A model generated the notes under the pieces. It worked only from the letters and a program-made list of their open reading frames with translations, was not told the origin of the DNA and made no database searches. A stretch of 64,000 nt of DNA from Candidatus Cohnella colombiensis. Lineage in GTDB: Bacteria; Bacillota; Bacilli; Paenibacillales; Paenibacillaceae. The stretch is from the NCBI GenBank assembly GCA_029203125.1, contig CP119317.1, positions 2,790,001 to 2,854,000 on the forward strand, written 5' to 3'. Both the position numbers and the translations under genes were made by a program. Below, piece after piece: positions 7,818-16,481 of the stretch (its first letter is position 1; every line of letters starts with the position of its first letter).

Positions 7818-8822
7818 ATGAAATGGCGACGTAAACGATTCACCTTTATGGTGATTCCTGATGCAAACAGCTCTGTTAAGCGATTTCAATTATCAGCCTT
7901 ATGGATTACGATCGGATTTCTTCTAATCATTGCAATATTAATTAGTGCAATTACGATGTTTCTTCTCTATCGAAATAATACTGAGCAAATTGGAGTATTG
8001 GAGAAGAAGCTCGCAACCTCGACGACAGAGCTAGAAAAGATTATTCAAAACAAAGACCTACATATCGGTGTGCTTCAAACGGAAGTGACGGATCTATCAG
8101 AACAGGCTCAATCGATTACGAATCATATGTCAGACATCAAGGATCTCGAAAGCCAGCTTAAGAACATGGTCGGCATTAAAGATGGAGATATTGCGACTGC
8201 CATTGATGCCAATTCCGTCGATGATGCTTACGATGGCATTGCAATGGATGGCGGTACAGGTGGTGAAGATCTACCTGTATTCGACGAAGCAATGGATCAA
8301 TTAATATCGGAAACACGACAAACCTTCACTTCACTACAGGAGCAGGTTAAGGTGTTGCGTCCAGAGCTAGAACAGACGAAAGAAGCCGTACTCAAGCAAT
8401 CCGCAATCATTAAAATTACTCCGACAATATGGCCGACAGACTCTCGCAAGGTAACCTCTCTGTTCGGTGTTCGTAAGGATCCATTTACAAGACGCGCAAC
8501 CTTTCATGCAGGCATAGACATTGGAGGAAGCACTGGCGATCCGATCTATGCAACTGCAGACGGTAAAGTGACTTCCGCTGGTCGTGATAGCTCGCATGGC
8601 AAAAATATATTGATTTCACACACCAAAAGTTTGAGTACTCATTACTCACATATGAGCAAATTGCTTGTAGAAGCAGGCGCTAAGGTTTCCAAAGGCGACT
8701 TGATCGGTTATATGGGCTCCACCGGTCGCAGCACTGGACCTCATCTCCATTACGAAGTCATTCTCAATGGTAGCACGATCGATCCTCGTCCATATTTAAA
8801 AGCGACTAGAAGGGAAAATTAA
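7818..8822 (+). CDS. Membrane-anchored M23 peptidase (LytM-type murein endopeptidase)
   Basis: This 334-residue protein has a basic cytoplasmic N-terminus, one transmembrane segment (about residues 28-51), a coiled coil with leucine/isoleucine heptads (about 55-115), an acidic linker and a C-terminal LytM domain (about 220-325). The zinc and catalytic residues are all visible: HAGIDIGG (HxxxD), STHYSHM and GPHLHYEV (HxH), so the enzyme should be active and cleave peptidoglycan cross-bridges outside the membrane. A GGAGG lies ahead of the ATG. It is 2 nt from the bactofilin gene; M23 peptidase-bactofilin pairs are a recurrent cell-shape module in many phyla. Confidence 0.93.
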   Translation: MKWRRKRFTFMVIPDANSSVKRFQLSALWITIGFLLIIAILISAITMFLLYRNNTEQIGVLEKKLATSTTELEKIIQNKDLHIGVLQTEVTDLSEQAQSITNHMSDIKDLESQLKNMVGIKDGDIATAIDANSVDDAYDGIAMDGGTGGEDLPVFDEAMDQLISETRQTFTSLQEQVKVLRPELEQTKEAVLKQSAIIKITPTIWPTDSRKVTSLFGVRKDPFTRRATFHAGIDIGGSTGDPIYATADGKVTSAGRDSSHGKNILISHTKSLSTHYSHMSKLLVEAGAKVSKGDLIGYMGSTGRSTGPHLHYEVILNGSTIDPRPYLKATRREN

Positions 8823-8824
8823 AC

Positions 8825-9286
8825 ATGTTTAAAGGTAAAAAATCCAAGATCGACCCAAACTCTACCGATACTTTGATCGGAGAGGGAAGCATATTTGAAG
8901 GCAATATTAAGTCTGAAGCAGGACTTCGAGTTGAAGGAAAGATATTCGGAAATATCGACTGTACCGGAGACGTAACGATTGGTGAGAATGGTAGTGCACG
9001 ATCACATGTATCCGCAAGAAATGTAATTGTCGCAGGCAAAGTCACTGGAGATATCCATGCGCGTGGGAAATTAACGATCAAAACGACAGGTGTACTTCAG
9101 GGGAACTTGTCCGCAACTGAGCTTTCGATTGAATCAGGCGGCATCTTTCATGGAGAAAGTAAAATGCAACATTCAGGCCAAATTAATGATACAATAGCTG
9201 AAAACAAAGCTGCGCAAGATGATAGTGATGACAAAACACAATTTACAGTCGGAGACGAATCCTCTGCCGTTCTAAAGACTTGGTAG
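8825..9286 (+). CDS. Bactofilin family cytoskeletal protein
   Basis: The 153-residue protein contains the bactofilin (formerly DUF583) right-handed beta-helix core, about residues 15-110, with the repeated pattern GxIxGxIxxxGxVxIGxxGxxxxxVxAxxVxVxGxVxGxI. Short disordered tails flank it on either side. Bactofilins polymerise without nucleotide at the membrane and often position an M23 endopeptidase. The peptidase gene is immediately upstream (2 nt gap), so the two are surely co-expressed. Confidence 0.94.
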   Translation: MFKGKKSKIDPNSTDTLIGEGSIFEGNIKSEAGLRVEGKIFGNIDCTGDVTIGENGSARSHVSARNVIVAGKVTGDIHARGKLTIKTTGVLQGNLSATELSIESGGIFHGESKMQHSGQINDTIAENKAAQDDSDDKTQFTVGDESSAVLKTW

Positions 9287-9311
9287 CATTGTAGCAACTG
9301 GAGTGATTACA

Positions 9312-10154
9312 TTGGATGAACAGATGAAGAAAGCCTATGAGTTACTAGGTTTACATGAAGATGCAACTCGTGAACAAGTCGAAAATCGTTACTTTATTTT
9401 ACTCAAGAAGGAAAAGTCACAGCGACAACAAGAACAAAGCACGAATGAAGTAGCAGGACCTACACACAGTGAAATTAATGCCGCCTACAATCTCATCATC
9501 GGTCTCGAAAGTGAAAAGCTAAGCACTGAGCCTAAGCAAAGTAAAGTGTCGCATTTTTTTTACTACTATAAATTTCACCTCATCTCGACGATTATCATTG
9601 TTTTGTTCGCGGGGTTTATGATCAAAGATACGATAGATAAGCGTAATGAAGAGGCACGCAAGCCTCCAATCGATCTCTCAGTCACAGTATATGGAAATTT
9701 TTATTTCATGGATGAAGAGATATTCTCGCAAAATCTGTTGAGTCTAATGCCCGATTGGAAGCGAATCAAAGTTACACCAAGCTTCGTTCCACCTCAATTT
9801 AGCTCAGAGCAGGATTTGGCTTATCAGCAGAAGGCAATGCTCCTCTTCATGACGGAATATGACCAGCTCTACATTCTCGATGATACTAATTTCCAAGGAA
9901 TGGCCGGACAAGGAGCCTTTAGAAGGCTTGATGAAATGCCTGGCTGGTCTGAATTGAATGTTCCTGCAGAGCGAATTGTCAGCATTCAAACTTCTGAAGA
10001 TACTGAAGCGCACCCTTACGGAATAGATCTTAGTGGAAACCGGATCTTCAATGGGATTCAAATTATAGATGAACGACCGATCTTGACTATACGAGCTGCA
10101 GAAGAAGATTGGGATAAGACAATGGCATTGGTAAAGCGCATATTAAATGCATAA
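9312..10154 (+). CDS. Membrane protein with J-like N-terminal domain (bactofilin-operon partner)
   Basis: This 280-residue protein of unknown function has an N-terminal helical segment resembling a J-domain (KKAYELLGLHEDATREQVENRYFILLKKEK), but with no HPD tripeptide. A single transmembrane helix (about residues 91-110) and an external C-terminal domain of about 170 residues follow. TTG 9312 is chosen because TGGAG lies 8 nt upstream. A GTG at 9303 overlaps that site and is less likely. It lies 25 nt behind the bactofilin gene, in the same operon. The cytoplasmic J-like domain could be the adaptor linking filament to membrane (inference). Confidence 0.75.
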   Translation: MDEQMKKAYELLGLHEDATREQVENRYFILLKKEKSQRQQEQSTNEVAGPTHSEINAAYNLIIGLESEKLSTEPKQSKVSHFFYYYKFHLISTIIIVLFAGFMIKDTIDKRNEEARKPPIDLSVTVYGNFYFMDEEIFSQNLLSLMPDWKRIKVTPSFVPPQFSSEQDLAYQQKAMLLFMTEYDQLYILDDTNFQGMAGQGAFRRLDEMPGWSELNVPAERIVSIQTSEDTEAHPYGIDLSGNRIFNGIQIIDERPILTIRAAEEDWDKTMALVKRILNA

Positions 10155-10183
10155 GGTCAATGGTTGCTTGAAACGAAAACGCG

Positions 10184-10235
10184 AAATAGCGGCGCGGGAT
10201 AACCTCCCTTACGCCGCTATTTTCACTTTTTTTGT
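10184..10235. terminator. Bidirectional terminator between the bactofilin operon and the SLH gene
   Basis: AAATAGCGGCG (10184-10194) pairs with CGCCGCTATTT (10212-10222), followed on the plus strand by a T-rich run. It is placed between two convergent genes. Confidence 0.9.
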
Positions 10236-10236
10236 T

Positions 10237-12306
10237 TTACCAGCTAGCTGTGAAGGTAAAGGCGGTATCTTGATTGCCTTCCGTCGTTGTAAGAACGTTC
10301 CATTTTGGTGCATCCGTAATATAATTTCGAACGAATTTCATTTGGTAAACTGAACGGGCAGTGAGCTTATCCTTCAATCTTAATATGACTTCTGTAACGA
10401 TTTTATTGCGATCGCCAAGCTCATCATAATCAATCTGCACACGATTTCCACTATCATCTGAGAGAATGAATGCCGCTGCTTCTACATTTGTAACGGGTTC
10501 GCTAAACAACACCTTAATCCGGTCATTACCTATTGCAACAATTTGCGTCACATAAGGGTCACGATTTTGTGTTATTGTACCTGCAAATGCAAAGCGATCC
10601 TTGTTATCAGCTGTAGTCAGGCCAACCACACCTTTCACACGGACAAAGTATACATGCCCACTAACAAACAGCTCTGGATTACTTTGCTTGGTGCGGTACT
10701 GAACCGTGACAGTTTGATTATTTTTGCGTACAACATACGCCTTCCAATCCGCCATCGAAACATTTGCCCCGTTATCAAGAATGATATCGGCAACTAAATT
10801 GTTGACATCCGTATCGGTGATCGGTCGGTTAAAAGTAATTTCAATCGTATTCACATTGATCGCTTGCGCATTTTGCACAGTGACAGGCACTTCAGGATTC
10901 GAAATCCCACCGAACATCCAGTTCGTCGATTGATCCATCATATTGCCCGCAAGGTCAGGAATACCACTAATTGTTATCGTATATAACGTTGCATCTCGCT
11001 GTGCCGATGTTTTTAGCGTGACCGTACTTCCATCGCTCTCTACCTTTGCTTCTGTTACAGATAATCCATTATTAATGGAATAATGGTACGCCTGAGCCGC
11101 TTCTCTCGTATCGATCTTCTCACTGAATTTAACCGTAATGGTTGCTGTTGGATTGATGTTCACTGACGTAACCTTCGGCTTACTGCTGTCATTGCTTCCA
11201 GTAAAATAAAGATCGCTGCGCGAGTCCATCACATTGCCAGCGAGATCCTTCACATTGCGGACCGTCATTTGATACGAACGTCCGTCTACTTGATCACCTG
11301 TCGTCAAAGTGACTTTCCGTTGATCCGATGAAAGCTGCGCACTGTCCACTCTTAGTCCGTTGTTAATTTGATAGTTAGAAGTCGTTTTTGCAGAATTGGC
11401 TTCAACCGGCTCCGAAAAGGTAACTTCTACCTGCTTATTCGTTATTCTAACGATGCTCTGCACCGTTGGCTTCGTCTGATCCTCACTGATCGACATGAAA
11501 TTCCACGCGTGATCGTCCACTGTCAAGATGTGATAAATGCCACTAATTTGCTGATTTGTCCATAGTGTAATCGTTAATCCGTCTTTGCTTATCGAAGAGA
11601 TCCCAACGGGTACATTGTTGTTGAACACATCTCTAAGCGAAATTTGCGCAGCTCGTATTTCTCCCTCACTAGCTGACTGCACCAACGTTACTTTTATACT
11701 TCGAGAAGTGAGCGCTTCAACTGTTTTCACTTGAATCGGCTTCACGAGCACATTTTGATAAATCTCATAAAATGCATCAACCATCTGCCCTCTTGTCGCA
11801 TTAACGGTGTAATCATTCAATTGCGGAATATATCCATTGTAGATTGCACCACTAACAGCTTGCCTTGCCCAACTAGACACTTTCCCACTTACTGTGAAAG
11901 AGCGATTGGAAATCCCAGTGATCCTTACGAGCACAGCAGCAAGCTGCTCCACTGTAACTGGATCTGCTGGTGCAAACACGCGACTACGAACCCCTTTCAT
12001 TAACCCCGCTTTCGTAACTGCTTCAATATCCTTTGATGACCAACGGATCCGAAGCACATCATTATAGCTCGATTCTCCACTCATCGTTGGGAGCTCGAGT
12101 AATCTGGATAATGCAGTGGCAAATTGCTCTCTTGTCATCGACTCATATAATCTCGAACTGCCATCGCTAAAGCCTGTAAATATCCCTTTGTTCTTCAATG
12201 CCTCAAACTTTTGATCCGTTGTGAGGTTACTCGCTGCGCTCACTGATGCATACGGCAAAGTGAATAACATCACTAGTGATAGCACGAACAGCATTGTCCT
12301 CTTCAT
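10237..12306 (-). CDS. S-layer-homology surface protein with Ig-like (SbsA-type) domains
   Basis: The 689-residue protein has a signal peptide (cleavage near ASVSAA), then about three weak SLH motifs (about residues 28-190; for example MTREQFATALSRLLELP). At least three to four Ig-like domains follow, with recurring phrases of the type VTFSEPVE, YQINNGL and KVTLTTG, typical of SbsA Ig-like repeats. SLH motifs bind pyruvylated secondary cell-wall polymer, so this is a wall-attached surface protein of structural or adhesive type with no catalytic domain seen. AAGGAGG precedes ATG 12306. It shares its terminator with the convergent bactofilin operon. Confidence 0.88.
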   Translation of the reverse strand: MKRTMLFVLSLVMLFTLPYASVSAASNLTTDQKFEALKNKGIFTGFSDGSSRLYESMTREQFATALSRLLELPTMSGESSYNDVLRIRWSSKDIEAVTKAGLMKGVRSRVFAPADPVTVEQLAAVLVRITGISNRSFTVSGKVSSWARQAVSGAIYNGYIPQLNDYTVNATRGQMVDAFYEIYQNVLVKPIQVKTVEALTSRSIKVTLVQSASEGEIRAAQISLRDVFNNNVPVGISSISKDGLTITLWTNQQISGIYHILTVDDHAWNFMSISEDQTKPTVQSIVRITNKQVEVTFSEPVEANSAKTTSNYQINNGLRVDSAQLSSDQRKVTLTTGDQVDGRSYQMTVRNVKDLAGNVMDSRSDLYFTGSNDSSKPKVTSVNINPTATITVKFSEKIDTREAAQAYHYSINNGLSVTEAKVESDGSTVTLKTSAQRDATLYTITISGIPDLAGNMMDQSTNWMFGGISNPEVPVTVQNAQAINVNTIEITFNRPITDTDVNNLVADIILDNGANVSMADWKAYVVRKNNQTVTVQYRTKQSNPELFVSGHVYFVRVKGVVGLTTADNKDRFAFAGTITQNRDPYVTQIVAIGNDRIKVLFSEPVTNVEAAAFILSDDSGNRVQIDYDELGDRNKIVTEVILRLKDKLTARSVYQMKFVRNYITDAPKWNVLTTTEGNQDTAFTFTASW

Positions 12307-12463
12307 ATCGCTACCTCCTTTATTCCGCCGGAAGCTGTCATTAATCAGTGTTGGAGATGGCGGTCAAAGAGTATAACGCACGCTGGATACATTTTGTTTC
12401 TTTTATGAGAAAATAATTATTTATTTGCGACCATGTGTATCATACTTGTCCACTTGTCTTTGA

Positions 12464-13399
12464 CTACAAAATACCCGGCTTATGCTTGTGAGCAGTTGTT
12501 ACTTTTTTTCCGTTAGCAAGACGCAACCATGTGGTAAAGTCAGCGCCTGCATGCAATTCGATGATCCGTGCTCCACGTTGGAACAACCATCTACCGTATG
12601 TATTATAGCCTGTGGAGCGACCATAGCACAGCTTGATCCCACTTATCGAACCTATATAATCATTATTGTGATCATGACCACAGAACACCCCTTGCACACC
12701 ACCTGCTTCGACCATGGCAGTGAACAGACCCGAATTAAGCTGCGGACAGCTCACCTTCTCATAACGATGCCCGTAACAAATTTGACGTTCCCATACTTCA
12801 CGATACTCAGGCAACGGAATATGCAAGAACGCGAGTGATTGCATAGGAATACCCTGATGCTTGAGCTTAAGCGAATTTGCTTGTTCGCTAAACCATTCCA
12901 CTTGACGATGCTTCACCCAATCGTATCCCTTAATACTAGGTACTGTTGAATAACTGCCACTATCAAAAAAATAGAGCACCGCAGCGGCTGAATCATCAGA
13001 ATTGGCGCCGAACAACCGAATGACATAGTTTCCTACCCCACCAATGTATGAAGGACCCGACTCCGCTACTGATCCAGACAGCGAAAGCTGTAAGTTCATC
13101 AATTGTTGCCTTGAAACATTTCCTTCACTATCATGATTACCAAAGATCGCAGCCCAAGGAATGCCGCTCTCTACAGCTACGGAAACCGCATCCTCGAATG
13201 CTTGTAAAGGGTCTTTGCAGCGCAAGCTTTCAATGATATCGCCTGTAAACACAATTAAATCTGGATTTTCTGCGATAATTACCTGCTCCATGAGAGACCT
13301 TGTTTTCTTATCTTCAGCTTTTCCGTTACACCAGTGCAGGTCGGTAAATTGTGCGATTTTGAAAGTACCCTCATTACGAAAACGCAGCTTTTCACCCAT
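12464..13399 (-). CDS. Metallophosphoesterase (calcineurin-like)
   Basis: The 311-residue protein shows the full metal-ligand series of calcineurin-like phosphoesterases: TDLHW (DxH), FTGDI, IFGNHDSEG, FLHIPL and GHDHNND. There is no signal peptide or transmembrane segment, so it is probably cytoplasmic. It resembles the Dcr2/YkuE-like group, whose substrates vary (phosphoprotein, nucleotides, phospholipid head groups), so the substrate is open. It is followed closely by the DUF1904 gene on the same strand. Confidence 0.9.
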   Translation of the reverse strand: MGEKLRFRNEGTFKIAQFTDLHWCNGKAEDKKTRSLMEQVIIAENPDLIVFTGDIIESLRCKDPLQAFEDAVSVAVESGIPWAAIFGNHDSEGNVSRQQLMNLQLSLSGSVAESGPSYIGGVGNYVIRLFGANSDDSAAAVLYFFDSGSYSTVPSIKGYDWVKHRQVEWFSEQANSLKLKHQGIPMQSLAFLHIPLPEYREVWERQICYGHRYEKVSCPQLNSGLFTAMVEAGGVQGVFCGHDHNNDYIGSISGIKLCYGRSTGYNTYGRWLFQRGARIIELHAGADFTTWLRLANGKKVTTAHKHKPGIL

Positions 13400-13439
13400 A
13401 CAATAACCTCACAATTGAGATTTATACTACAACGAACCT

Positions 13440-13904
13440 CTATTCTCGTAACGCATCCCGCAATCTACTCGACATTGAACCGATGTGACTAGATTGAAGT
13501 GATTTGCGTAGCTTTTGCAGCTCTTCTTTTAATCTCTGATTTTCAGCTTGGAGCGCTTGAAAATCTGACGATGAGGGTACAAAGCTCTTCCCATCTGCAT
13601 AATAATCCGATCGCTCGTACATTCGAAAAGCAATTTCCACTTCACTTATTCCTAATGATCGAACGTGGCTGTCAATGCACATTGCAGCTTCATCTTGCAC
13701 CGCTTTCCCTCTGTCAAATGCATTCACTTCGATGAAAGGGAATGAAGATACAACTTCTCCTGCGAATATAGCAGTGGTGTTCAAGCATTCCAGCACAATA
13801 TGATCAGCAGGACATTGAAACAAAGTAGCCAGTTGCGATCCGAGTGATTGGCTAATGGTTCGAACTTGTTCCGGCGTAATTCCGCGTATAAGTAGGTGTG
13901 GCAT
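13440..13904 (-). CDS. DUF1904 family protein
   Basis: From ATG 13904 (AAGGAG 10 nt upstream) the protein has 154 residues. It begins MPHLLIRGITPEQV and contains FIEVNAFDRG, the pattern of the small DUF1904 family (tautomerase-like fold suspected). A C-terminal coiled-coil tail (LQAENQRLKEELQKLRKSL) is visible. No biochemical function is established. It lies 40 nt upstream of the metallophosphoesterase gene and could be cotranscribed with it. Confidence 0.8.
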   Translation of the reverse strand: MPHLLIRGITPEQVRTISQSLGSQLATLFQCPADHIVLECLNTTAIFAGEVVSSFPFIEVNAFDRGKAVQDEAAMCIDSHVRSLGISEVEIAFRMYERSDYYADGKSFVPSSSDFQALQAENQRLKEELQKLRKSLQSSHIGSMSSRLRDALRE

Positions 13905-13937
13905 ATAATAAAATCTCCTTTTACAATAAATATCTAC

Positions 13938-13966
13938 TTGATGCGTTAATATTCCTATCGTATGAT
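13938..13966 (+). promoter_or_regulatory. SigA-type promoter for the small basic protein gene
   Basis: TTGATG (13938-13943) and TATGAT (13961-13966) are separated by 17 nt, and the gene start follows at 13995 with a strong GGAGGTG site between. Confidence 0.65.
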
Positions 13967-13994
13967 GAAAACAAATACGGAGGTGTTTCAATTC

Positions 13995-14270
13995 ATGAGT
14001 ATGACGAAAGCGAGACAACAAAGAATCAAGCTACAAAGAGAAGGCCAACTGGACCCGACAATGCATCGAGGACAGTGGCAACGCAAGCCGCACACCCAAG
14101 TTGTTCAAAATAAAAAAGCGATTCAGCGCCGAACACATTGCCGGAAGAAGGGCAACCGTGACGGCGCTGATTTTTTTGGCATCTATCCTTTTCAGCGGAC
14201 ATACAGCAGTATTGCAAAAAAATGGAACACAGAGCCCGCGACAACGAACATATGCCACACGGCATGGTGA
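13995..14270 (+). CDS. Small conserved basic protein
   Basis: GGAGGTG lies 9 nt ahead of ATG 13995, giving a 91-residue, very basic protein beginning MSMTKARQQRIKLQREGQLDP. Small proteins with this MTKARxQRxKLxREGxLDP start occur in Bacillus and Paenibacillus without known function (from memory). The C-terminal part overlaps the 3' end of the convergent TrhA gene, and a terminator-like hairpin (14123-14177) lies inside the frame. The true C-terminus is therefore doubtful: either the frame has been extended by an indel or the family end is close to residue 58. Basic composition suggests nucleic-acid or ribosome contact, which is speculation. Confidence 0.6.
   Translation: MSMTKARQQRIKLQREGQLDPTMHRGQWQRKPHTQVVQNKKAIQRRTHCRKKGNRDGADFFGIYPFQRTYSSIAKKWNTEPATTNICHTAW
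14123..14177. terminator. Two-tier terminator hairpin between convergent genes
   Basis: TCAGCGCCG (14123-14131) pairs with CGGCGCTGA (14162-14170), and an inner TTGCC/GGCAA stem extends it. Seven Ts follow on the plus strand; on the minus strand a T-run follows after 5 nt. It lies within the annotated 3' end of the small basic protein and just past the end of the TrhA gene. Confidence 0.75.
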
Positions 14271-14830
14271 TAGGGAAAGCCCCGCCATACATAAAACACC
14301 GAGCCCAACGTATACAGTACTCCTCCGATGACAAGCAAACGAATGCCACCCGGTTGAAGTAGTGCAGTTAGCGGTTCCCATGCGAATACGATAAGCCATC
14401 CCATAAATACGTAGAACAGCGTCGAAAGCATCAAATATTTTTTCGTGAAAAAAGCTTTGAAAACGACACCGCCAATCGCTAGTCCCCATACAATTCCAAA
14501 CAATGTCCAACCGAGCGGACCGCGAAGCGTAACGAGGAGCAGTGGCGTATAAGTGCCGGCAATAAATAAATAGATGCAGGAATGGTCAAATGTCTCGAAC
14601 AAATCCTTTACTTTCCCCTCGGGAAAAGCATGCACCAACGTAGATGCCGTATAAAGTAGTATCATAGTAATTCCGTAGATTGCAAAGCTCACAATATGCC
14701 ATGCTGTACCTTGAAGACTTGCGAATATAATCAATAAGGTTAGTGCCGCAATGCTGAGCAATGTACCCAAGCCATGAGTTGTGGCATTGACTACCTCTTC
14801 TCTTCTTGTATACACATGTGTACTAGCCAC
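14192..14830 (-). CDS. Hemolysin III / TrhA (PAQR family) membrane protein
   Basis: The seven-helix membrane protein shows the PAQR signature: STLVHAFPEG, FDHSCIYLFIAGTYTP and the C-terminal HHAVWHMFVVAGSVFHF with its metal-binding histidines. Bacterial relatives (TrhA, Bacillus YplQ) have been linked to membrane homeostasis, and the old haemolysin name is historical. Three nested starts exist: GTG 14848, ATG 14836 and GTG 14830. GTG 14830 is chosen because AAGGAGG lies 8 nt upstream, whereas it abuts or follows the others. Length is then 212 residues. Confidence 0.92.
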   Translation of the reverse strand: MASTHVYTRREEVVNATTHGLGTLLSIAALTLLIIFASLQGTAWHIVSFAIYGITMILLYTASTLVHAFPEGKVKDLFETFDHSCIYLFIAGTYTPLLLVTLRGPLGWTLFGIVWGLAIGGVVFKAFFTKKYLMLSTLFYVFMGWLIVFAWEPLTALLQPGGIRLLVIGGVLYTLGSVFYVWRGFPYHHAVWHMFVVAGSVFHFFAILLYVR

Positions 14831-14908
14831 CGTCATCTCCTCCTTCACATTTTTCTATATTCGGTATTAATCCCGTCAATTAAACGTTAGACTTCCAACA
14901 CAATTACT

Positions 14909-15901
14909 TCATGCGTGCTTCAAATCAGCAGGATACACAAGTCCGATCTGTCTTCGCGCCTCATCCATAATGCCCAATGTATTCCGTGAATTGTGCCAGC
15001 TATTCGTAGCGGATTGCGTCTCTTTGCGCTCGATCATTTCTATAAAGTGCTGTACCTCATAGAACATAAAGCTATGATCAAGCGGACGCGTTAAATTCTC
15101 TACAGTACCATCACGATATCGAATTTCCACATGCTCGGGTGTATTTATTTTATCGATAATCATCGTTGCTTGCTCACCTTGAATTTCAGTCATCGCATAA
15201 GATGTCGTTATTTTCGAATAGTGAATAACCGCATCGCACCCTGGATAAGCGAGCAAGAGGCTCCCTTCTCCATCGACACCAGAGTCGAGCATTACCGCGC
15301 TAGCTTGTACACGTTCGGGAGCTCCGAGCAATGCTACAAGTGGGTAAATACAATAAATACCAAGGTCCATCATCGCGCCGTTCGAGTAAATAGGGTTGAA
15401 GGCATTCAGCAGTTGACCTTCTTTATAGGCATCATAACGCGAGGAGTATTGACAATAGCTTGCAGCATATCTCCGGATTCGACCAAGCTTATGCAAATTA
15501 TCCTTTATCGCACCGAATGCAGGAAGCATCGTAGGCACCAGCGCCTCCATTAAGGCTACACCATTGCGCTTCGCCGCATCAATCATCCGATCAAGCTCTG
15601 CTTTGTTAGACGCAATTGGTTTTTCGCAAAGTACATGTTTGCCGTTATCCATACAGAGCACTGCATGGTCAGCATGCAAGGAGTTGGGGCTAGCTAAATA
15701 GACCGCATCAAACTCCGTACTTGCTGCAAACTGTTCCAAGTCGGTATATCGATGAGCGATTTGATGCTTCTCGGCATATTGGCTTGCTTGCTCCTCCGTA
15801 CGCGAATATACCGCAGTGAGTGCAAAATCCTTACTTTCGCGTGCAGCAGCAATGAATCGATCGGTTATCCAATTCGTTCCAATCACACCAAATCTGAGCA
15901 T
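14909..15901 (-). CDS. Gfo/Idh/MocA-family NAD(P)-dependent oxidoreductase
   Basis: The 330-residue protein begins with a Rossmann motif (LRFGVIGTNWITDRF) and contains the conserved CEKPIASN, which carries the catalytic-site lysine. A C-terminal alpha/beta substrate domain of the family follows. Such enzymes oxidise or reduce sugars and inositols. ATG 15901 has GAGAGG 9 nt upstream; an ATG at 15910 is the alternative. It stands alone, divergent from the phosphodiester-glycosidase pair, so the substrate is not indicated by context. Confidence 0.9.
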   Translation of the reverse strand: MLRFGVIGTNWITDRFIAAARESKDFALTAVYSRTEEQASQYAEKHQIAHRYTDLEQFAASTEFDAVYLASPNSLHADHAVLCMDNGKHVLCEKPIASNKAELDRMIDAAKRNGVALMEALVPTMLPAFGAIKDNLHKLGRIRRYAASYCQYSSRYDAYKEGQLLNAFNPIYSNGAMMDLGIYCIYPLVALLGAPERVQASAVMLDSGVDGEGSLLLAYPGCDAVIHYSKITTSYAMTEIQGEQATMIIDKINTPEHVEIRYRDGTVENLTRPLDHSFMFYEVQHFIEMIERKETQSATNSWHNSRNTLGIMDEARRQIGLVYPADLKHA

Positions 15902-16049
15902 TCTGTTCATCCTCTCAATCGCTAGCTTTTGTCTACTCTTTTTATTGTAACGTGATTTGACAGCAATTCCTATCTACAATTATCGCAACTTTCGCGCTTT
16001 GATTTCGTTCTATTGTCGAAGACAAATTGAAAGGTGCTTAGCCAAGATC

Positions 16050-16481
16050 ATGAGAAATGTAGCAGAAGCAACAACTGAATTAAACCTTTACAGAGAACAA
16101 CGTCCCAAAAGAAGAAATACAGGTGCCATCCTCTTCTTCGCCCTCTTCTGGTTCATACTAATTGCTGGTGGTGTATACGCGGCAAAATTGTACTCCGATA
16201 ACATTCAAGACAAGCTTTCATCTCGTCTTGAAAACCAAACCGCTTCGCAAATCGCGCTAATTCAGCAAGACTACACGAGTCGATTAACAGCATTAGAGAA
16301 CGACTATACAACGCAACTAGCAGAGATGGGAAGTAAAATAGAGGCGCTAAATGAGCTACTCACTTTTGCTAAAGATAATACCGACACGAAAACTGACAAT
16401 AGCAACAAGCTGTATACGCAATTAGCTGAAGTAAAGAAACAGCTAAACGAGCTGAAGAAAAGCTTGGACGTGTTGAAATGA
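16050..16481 (+). CDS. Single-pass membrane protein with coiled coil, coupled to phosphodiester glycosidase
   Basis: From ATG 16050 the protein has 143 residues: a basic cytoplasmic segment (REQRPKRRN), a transmembrane helix (about residues 25-47) and an extracytoplasmic coiled coil with polar spacers and repeated LxxLxxLKK-type heptads. No family is recognised. The stop overlaps the next gene's start (ATGA), so it is produced together with the phosphodiester-glycosidase protein and may be its scaffold or membrane partner (inference). Confidence 0.7.
   Translation: MRNVAEATTELNLYREQRPKRRNTGAILFFALFWFILIAGGVYAAKLYSDNIQDKLSSRLENQTASQIALIQQDYTSRLTALENDYTTQLAEMGSKIEALNELLTFAKDNTDTKTDNSNKLYTQLAEVKKQLNELKKSLDVLK

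Noticed and set aside
14031..14510. Cysteine-rich frames opposite the TrhA and small basic protein genes
   Set aside because: They are shadows of the real genes in other frames, with odd composition and no ribosome sites.
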